Below are positions 58,101 through 64,000 of a DNA stretch of 64,000 nucleotides, one piece after another. The stretch spans positions 434,001 to 498,000 of the forward strand of contig FMBT01000305.1 of assembly GCA_900095095.1 (NCBI GenBank). The letters run 5' to 3'. A program made the translations under genes and the position numbers. The notes beneath the pieces are model-generated. The model saw nothing but the letters and a program-made list of their open reading frames with translations, ran no database searches and was not told where the DNA came from. Position 1 is the stretch's first letter. Every line of letters starts with the position of its first letter. The stretch is from Fragilariopsis cylindrus CCMP1102 (Eukaryota > Bacillariophyta > Bacillariophyceae > Bacillariales > Bacillariaceae).

Positions 58101-61100
58101 CAAAATGAACCTAGACACTTTTCTAAAAAGTGCGAGGCCTTCACGGTCAGGGATAGAGAGCAAGCCTTTGCTTAAGCTTATGGGGCATGTCAGCACAATA
58201 ACTGATCTTGCATACTCTAATGCCGGTGATAGAATCCTCAGTGCCAGTCAGAGTGATGGCGTAGTTCGTTTGTGGAATATCGGAATAGCAGCTTTAGCAG
58301 GATCTGGTGACAAAAGTGTCTTCAAAGATAAAAGAGTTACTCAAATTGTAATCAAACTGACCAATCCATTCTCTAAGCAACCCTCGCAACCAACTCGAAG
58401 AAGGAAAGGAAGCGCTGCTAGAAACGCGAGTTCAAAAGTATGTTGTGACGTGGCAGTTTGGACACATGATGATTCCTATATTATAACATCTCAATGTGTA
58501 CTTATTAAGGAAAATAAAAGGCCTATTCAGCCTGGATCGCAGTTTCTATGCTTGTGGGATTCTAAGTCTGGACAATGTTTAATTGGTATCTCTGGAGCCC
58601 ATACTCTAAATTGCCAAGTAGTTATCCCCCATCCAATGGACGCATCAATTTTCTGTACAGGGTCGATTGATGGAACTGTCAAAGTTTGGGACTGGACTCA
58701 AGGAAAATGCATATTTTCTCACCGCAACAAAGTTGAACTCGGCCCGCCAGATCCAAAAAAGCCAAGCTTTGCTGGCTATCTGGATGGATCGTTTAGTCCA
58801 GACGGTAGTGCCATTGTTCTCACAGACGAATGTGGTCAAATCACTGTCTTAGACTCTATCTCAAAAGAAGATAACCCCCCAAATAGCGGTAACTCCTTGA
58901 AATGGATGCGTGAACAGTATTTCGCCAATGACTACTACGATTTGGCTTATGACAGGTACGTGTGACGGAATATGTTTGTTTTTGCTTTTTTGCCTTATTT
59001 CATAATTTGTCATCGAATACGAATCCACTTATCTGTATGTACTTTTATAAATCTAATCCCTTTTTTCTTTCTCCCCTTGATTTGAATCCATGATTCTAGA
59101 AACGGATACTGTATTGAGAGAGGTTCGGGAAGGCCTCCTCACCTGGCACCAAAGAGTGCAAGATGTGCTCACAATGGGACTCCATGCTCAGAAGATGTAA
59201 ACGAAACGTATAAAAAGTTGGTCGGCCCTTCACCTTTACCAAAAACTTCATGTACATGGCATCGCGAACAGATTAGAGCGAATCGTGTATCTCGGGTTGG
59301 ATCAACTCCTCTCTCGCCTGATCAAGGGCCATCTGTACGTATTATAGTTCGCGAATTTGATCCTCTATCAACTATTATCATCAGAGGTGTCGATCACACT
59401 GGAGATCAAACCGAAAGTTCCAACCAGCGACGTCGAAATGCACCCGCATTTGGAACTTCTGGTTATTCACAAGGAGCAGAAAGGAATGAAGAATCTGCTA
59501 CCTCGCCTACACGTCCGCTGGAGTCGGCGAACTATCGCTACTTGGACTACGATGATTTGATACAAAGAGAGGGAGATCCCGACAATGACGAACCAGAGTC
59601 AGACGATGAAGAATTCGAACCTGTAGCAGCAAGACGCGCCAGACGTGATGTCAATGGTGAAAACGAATCAGACGACGATGACGACGACGACGATAATCTT
59701 AGTGTAGACTCCAGAAATAACCGCCACCGTAGTAGACAACAAAACCAAGCGTCGTCTAGCAGGGGGACAACCGAAGAACGTAGAGTCCGGGCTCAAAGAC
59801 GTGCACGCAGCAGCAACAACAACACCGACTTCGTTGAGATCGATTCTGATGATGATATGATTGCTCAATTTGTAAGCATAAATAAGACAGCAACAGGCCC
59901 GTTTTTGAGGGATTACACGCTCAATGGACATTATTGGCAGTTGAAAAGTCGCGCAGACGCTGCGAGGGTTCGCCGCAAGTGGTTGCAGAGAGAAGATAGC
60001 GACTCTTCTTACTTTGGAAGAAAGGTATTCACACCCCAAATGGGCGATTCGGTTGTTTACATTCCTCGAGCGCACTTCGAAACAATAAAAGAATGTCCCA
60101 GTTTGTCACCACCATGGCAAAGCTGGCCAACAAGCGCGGTGTGGCCGGTAGTCAGATGCTTCGTCCGAGGTGTCCGATATCGGTTTCCGTATGAAGACTA
60201 CTTCCGAGGTAGGCAACAAACAAAATGCAGTAGTATTGTTACCATATTGACTCTAGAAGTAACGGGTATCCCAGAGTTATCCGAAGATAGAGAATTCCCA
60301 TGGCCAAAACCATCGTTCATTGAGCCAGCAAGACCGTTCGTATTTGAACTCAGTGTATTTGAAAACACAAGTTGCGAATATGTTATCTCGGAGACGCTAT
60401 ATACTTCTCGTATATCATCACTGGAGAATCATATCCGGTCACGGAGCGAGGGTGTGTTTGGTCTGGAAGTTGATTTGTACTACGAGCAAGAACGTCATGG
60501 AGAGGATCTAGAATTGCAAGCATGGCCTGCAACAATTGAGGAGATTTTACCAGACGAAGGTCATTCAGATGTCCACCTTCAAGGAAGTGGATACGGTGTC
60601 GTGCAAGTATGGGACGGGGCAGAAGAGAACAGAGATTCGGTCAGTCCTTGGGAACTTAATACTGATGGTGCAGATCTTGCTCGTCCTTGCATGACCATGG
60701 AAGAGAATAAATCTGTACTTACGGAATTGAATCGTCTGCTTCGAAAGAACAATATTGCCAATCATCTTAGTTTGCCTGTCGATCAAGAACGGTATTTTGA
60801 CTATGCAAATATGGTTGAAATTCCAATGGATATGATGTTTGTGAAACGCAGACTAGCCGCAAACTATTATGGGTCAAACCTTGGAGTTGCTGCTGATTTG
60901 CGTCTCATTCGGGATAATTGCATAAAATACAACACGACCGAAAACGAAATGTCAGAAATCGCTTCGACAATGTGCAACGAATTCGAAGCGAACGTTCTTT
61001 CAGATGATGAGCGTTTGCAAATGATCTCAGAAGAAGACTTCGACAAGATACAGACTGAACAATCCCAGGGACGACAAGTCTCAAGGATGCGAATTCAGCT

Positions 61101-62649
61101 AAGTTCACGGAGAATTCAAGAAGCTTCTCAAGCAGTTGCATCAAGCGGAGGTAGGTATACTCTGAGGAACAGAACGGGAACATCGTCTCTGGAGAATTTA
61201 CCTGCCCCGGAAAATAATGCCACAACCCAAAGACGACGGAGCCGAAGAGAAGTCAACAATGAGGTACAAAATGCACGAAGTCGAGGGAGGAATGAAGAGA
61301 CAGAGGTTCTTGGCCAAATGTCTAGGTTGCGAAGACGTGGTGGTGCTACTGATGGTGGTAGGGAAGCAAGAGCACAGATGCGAACACAAAGAAACGAAAA
61401 CGATTTCTTTCCTAACGAAGAAACTCGCAGAGGTCAACGTAGACAGCCTTTACCTGAAAGTCCCGATAGTGGAAATCGTAGAAGTACTCGGGCACGAAAT
61501 AATGTTGACGAAAATAGACTTGATCCTCACCAACCACCTAGGTACAACGATGATAATGACGACGAATTTGAGGAGGAGGTTGCTAACACGGCTTCCGCAT
61601 CAAGAACGACAAGACGTAGCTCTAGAGGTTCTGCTTCCCACAACGAAGAAAATGACGATCAAGCTGCAGTAGATAGAGATGTAGCTACAGCAAGTGGTCG
61701 TGTTGGTAGACCAGCAAGGCGTACCAGCAGTCGAGCTCGTGAAGAAGAATCGGATGGCGAATCCGATGAAGAGATGAATTCTGAAAATGAGCAGTATCAC
61801 AAAAATTCGGATGCCGAAAGTCAATACTCGGGTGCTTCATCTGAAGAAAGTGATTTGGAAGGTAACGATACTCCACCCCCAGCGGCAAAACGAAGACGGT
61901 CGTCTCCTCGATCGAATAGAAATATATACGTCGCTTCTTCTCAGCCAGCGGCGGAGTCTTCTGGAAGGCGTTCGAGTAGGGGAAGTGCATCACAAAGAAC
62001 GTCATACGAGGAAGTTGAATCAGACGAAGAACAATATGCTGGTAGCGACTCAGAAGAATCCAATGGTGTAGATGCATATCCTACTAGAAAATCGGGTAGA
62101 AACAGTAAAAATACTGATTATCATTCTCTATCCGAATCCGATCAGGAGGAAAGTGAAGAAGAAGAAATGTCGCCTCCGCAGAGGACTGCTAGTAAGAGGA
62201 AAAGATCAAGCAAACCGTCGCCGAAAAACAAGAAGGCGAAAGAAGGTCCAGCGCAACTCCCAGATCTTAAGCAATGGCCTGATATCGAAGTTGGTGATAT
62301 CACAATGGTCGCAAACGAAATACTGAGAAGAATAGCAGACAATGACCAACTCGAAACCTTCGCAAAACCTGTCTTGGAAGCGCATCCAGAAATCACCGAC
62401 GTGTACTTATCTGTGGTCGTAACGCCTATGGATCTCCGAACGATTGAAGAAGAGAAACTCCATTACTACAATTCCATTCATATGTTGCAAGATGATTTGA
62501 TCCTTATGTTTAGAAATTGTTGCACATTCAATGCACCTAACACTGAGTTTTGGATTATTGCAAAAGTTCTTTGGGAGGATATTAATCAGATATTTTTTGA
62601 TTCTTGCCACGCATTTGGCGTTCTCCTTCCACGAAACTGGAAGCCATGA
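55166..62649 (+). CDS. BRWD/PHIP-type WD40-double bromodomain protein
   Basis: Exons are 55166-55510, 55699-58955 and 59100-62649, in phase; 2383 residues. After a disordered and coiled N-terminus there are about eight WD40 repeats (residues ~519-1195), e.g. LRGHAGVINDIDVSW, ATASDDGDVRVWGLKTG, GHVSTITDLAYSNAGDRILS and TGSIDGTVKVWDW. A Pro-rich insert of ~160 residues lies between repeats 3 and 4. Next comes the charged region and conserved block typical of BRWD proteins (MGDSVVYIPRAHFE, WPVVRCFVRGVRYRFPYED). Bromodomain 1 is at ~1740-1830 (ANMVEIPMDMMFVKRRL, DNCIKYN) and bromodomain 2 at ~2265-2370 (VVTPMDLRTIEEEKLHYYNS, NCCTFNAP), joined by an acidic/Arg-Ser linker. BRWD1/3 and PHIP read histone marks and act as CUL4-DDB1 substrate receptors. 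The architecture match is strong; partner binding is inferred. Confidence 0.9.
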
Positions 62650-62805
62650 GTAGATAAGAATTAAGAGAATTGAAGGCAACGTTTATATATTTATAAAGAA
62701 TATAAAATACAAAACTGGGAAATCAAAACTAAACTAAAAATTACACTATTCAACAATGGTATATTAATATAATATGACATTACTTTACAAAGTTTTGCTT
62801 TTCAA
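62650..62805. other. Short convergent 3' gap
   Basis: AT-rich, 156 bases, with A/T-run polyadenylation-like sequence. Nothing else is seen. Confidence 0.4.
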
Positions 62806-64000
62806 TTAGTCCAGCTCACGAAGCTCCATTGGTGCACCACTCTCGTTTGATGATTGCTCTTGCACCGATGCTACCCTCTCTACTCCCATTTCAGTATCGA
62901 TGAATGGTTCAGCTGGTACAATACTATTATCACTGTTATAAATGATAGTCGGGGAAGGTGAGATCGCTGTGGTTGTAGCCCCCGCACTACTATTATCCAC
63001 AAGCCCTACAAAGTCGTGTCCAGAATCATCAATACCGTCTGAAGGTACCTCTGATATGCCAAAAATTGCAAGTCCCAAACAAAGAAGTATGATCCCACCC
63101 GCAAATAAAAATGGACTGATAATCCATAACGATGAAAACCCAGCACCTTGTAATTTACCAACAAATAAAAACATCAGGATTAATAAGAATCCTTGTGTAC
63201 AACATTTACTACATAATTTTGATCCACCATCTAGAACCTGTGCTTTGAGTTCTTCCCTTTCTTCTTCGGTAAGTTCTGACTGGGGACCTCCTCCTGCTGA
63301 TGCTCCAGCTGTTCCAGTAGCCGCCGCCGCTGCCGTTGCTATAGTTGCCTCAGGAGTTGCTGCATCATCTACCCCAACCGATCCATAATTGTTATTATTA
63401 TTGTTGTTATTACTAGCGCCTCCTTCCTCATTGGAGGATGACGATACTCCAAATAGACTTGGATCTTTTTCAGCTGCCATCAGTTGAACTTCTGCAAATG
63501 TTTGATAATTTGTAACACAAATACAAAATGTCATAATCCAAAATGGTGTAAATACTAACCACCAATTCAAATTAACGGAGGATACATCAAGTTGGACCAC
63601 TAAAATAACTAAAAATAGAATCCGAAATAAACATTTCATTATATCTTTGCGTGCTTTTGCTTTTAATTTTTGTGCTGCCTCAAAATCAGGACTCGTCGTT
63701 GATGGAACCACTGAATATCGTTTACCAATTAATTTCTTTTCTTCTGTTGTAAATTCCACAAATGGTTTACCCATGGCTGTTTCTAAATCATCAATTGTCA
63801 CAATTCGTAATCGTGCTAATGGCCATTTTTTAACTAATGTTGTTATCTCCCATAAATATAATGGAATAAATACATATACCCAATTGCAAACCACTAAATT
63901 ATCTAATTTCATTGCCACTAATAATTCCACAAAGAATAATAACATAAATCTCACTAAACTAAATATACGTCGTTTCATCGGCAGGGGATCAACCCATTCT
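62806..64000 (-). CDS. TMEM185-like multi-pass membrane protein, probably continuing past the window edge
   Basis: The frame runs from the stop at 62806 towards the window end. An ATG lies at 63978, but the frame stays open above it (...WVDPLP-MKRRIFSLVRF), and this reads like family sequence, so the true start is probably outside. Motifs LVAMKLDNLVVCNWVYVFIP, WEITTLVKKWP and NLNWWLVFTPFWIMTFCICV match the TMEM185/FAM11 (Tmemb_185A) family of about seven-helix membrane proteins of unknown function. After an Asn/Ala/Gly-rich loop there are two more helices (GFLLILMFLFVGKL, ISPFLFAGGIILLCLGLAIF) and an acidic cytosolic tail. No enzyme motif is present. Confidence 0.72.
   Translation of the reverse strand, partial: EWVDPLPMKRRIFSLVRFMLLFFVELLVAMKLDNLVVCNWVYVFIPLYLWEITTLVKKWPLARLRIVTIDDLETAMGKPFVEFTTEEKKLIGKRYSVVPSTTSPDFEAAQKLKAKARKDIMKCLFRILFLVILVVQLDVSSVNLNWWLVFTPFWIMTFCICVTNYQTFAEVQLMAAEKDPSLFGVSSSSNEEGGASNNNNNNNNYGSVGVDDAATPEATIATAAAAATGTAGASAGGGPQSELTEEEREELKAQVLDGGSKLCSKCCTQGFLLILMFLFVGKLQGAGFSSLWIISPFLFAGGIILLCLGLAIFGISEVPSDGIDDSGHDFVGLVDNSSAGATTTAISPSPTIIYNSDNSIVPAEPFIDTEMGVERVASVQEQSSNESGAPMELRELD

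Overview
The window reads as nuclear DNA of a photosynthetic stramenopile, most likely a pennate diatom. Genes are split by short GT-AG introns (about 70-260 nt) and are AT-rich with many low-complexity codon runs (Asn, Ser, Asp, Thr). Several proteins start with a signal-peptide-like stretch followed by an ASAFAP-type plastid cleavage motif (GGASAFVP, TYAFVV, SSAFTT). The diatom-typical DUF6824 domain is also present. Genus is inference only.

Layout. 1-0.4 kb: 3' end of a class II histone deacetylase. 1.2-6.7 kb: a long MLO-like membrane protein with a duplicated intron. 6.9-8.9 kb (minus): a C5 DNA methyltransferase. 9.3-10.9 kb: an alpha/beta hydrolase. 11.2-12.8 kb: a plastid TatB/Hcf106-like translocase subunit. 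14.2-15.2 kb: a Sec14/CRAL-TRIO protein. 15.3-17.1 kb (minus): a BMT5-like methyltransferase with a ferredoxin-fold tail. 17.5-19.0 kb: a conserved protein of unknown function. 19.1-21.1 kb (minus): a plastid-type MFS transporter. 22.7-24.1 kb (minus): an LPA1/REP27-like photosystem II factor. 24.6-28.0 kb: a TAP-like ABC half transporter. 28.2-34.6 kb (minus): anaphase-promoting complex subunit 1. 35.1-36.4 kb: a small lipoyl-domain protein with a KGD4-like tail. 37.5-39.5 kb: a lysophospholipid acyltransferase. 39.8-40.5 kb (minus): ribulose-phosphate 3-epimerase. 40.8-40.9 kb: U6 snRNA. 41.2-42.9 kb: an exostosin-type glycosyltransferase. 43.5-45.1 kb (minus): ArsH. 45.5-47.3 kb: a coiled-coil protein with TPX2-like repeats. 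47.7-51.5 kb (minus): a DUF6824-JmjC-zinc finger protein. 52.5-54.4 kb (minus): a methyltransferase with a zinc knuckle. 55.2-62.6 kb: a BRWD/PHIP-type WD40-bromodomain protein. 62.8 kb to the end (minus): a TMEM185-like protein, probably cut by the window edge.

Themes. Four genes concern chromatin (HDAC, DNA methyltransferase, JmjC protein, BRWD), but there is no sign they are co-regulated. Three products are probably plastid-directed (TatB-like, MFS, LPA1-like). Most neighbours are unrelated housekeeping genes packed head-to-head or tail-to-tail. Genes between about 7 and 18 kb, plus one splice site near 25.7 kb, carry repeated single-base frame breaks inside otherwise conserved proteins. 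Most look like one lost base, so consensus deletion errors are the simplest explanation. Genes elsewhere are clean.

The strongest unusual signals are the lipoyl-KGD4 fusion, two near-identical introns flanking a 26-nt exon in the MLO-like gene, the DUF6824-JmjC-zinc finger architecture, two tandem tRNA-like B-box repeats, and the 13-nt microexon of arsH. No CRISPR array, insertion sequence or intact transposon was seen.
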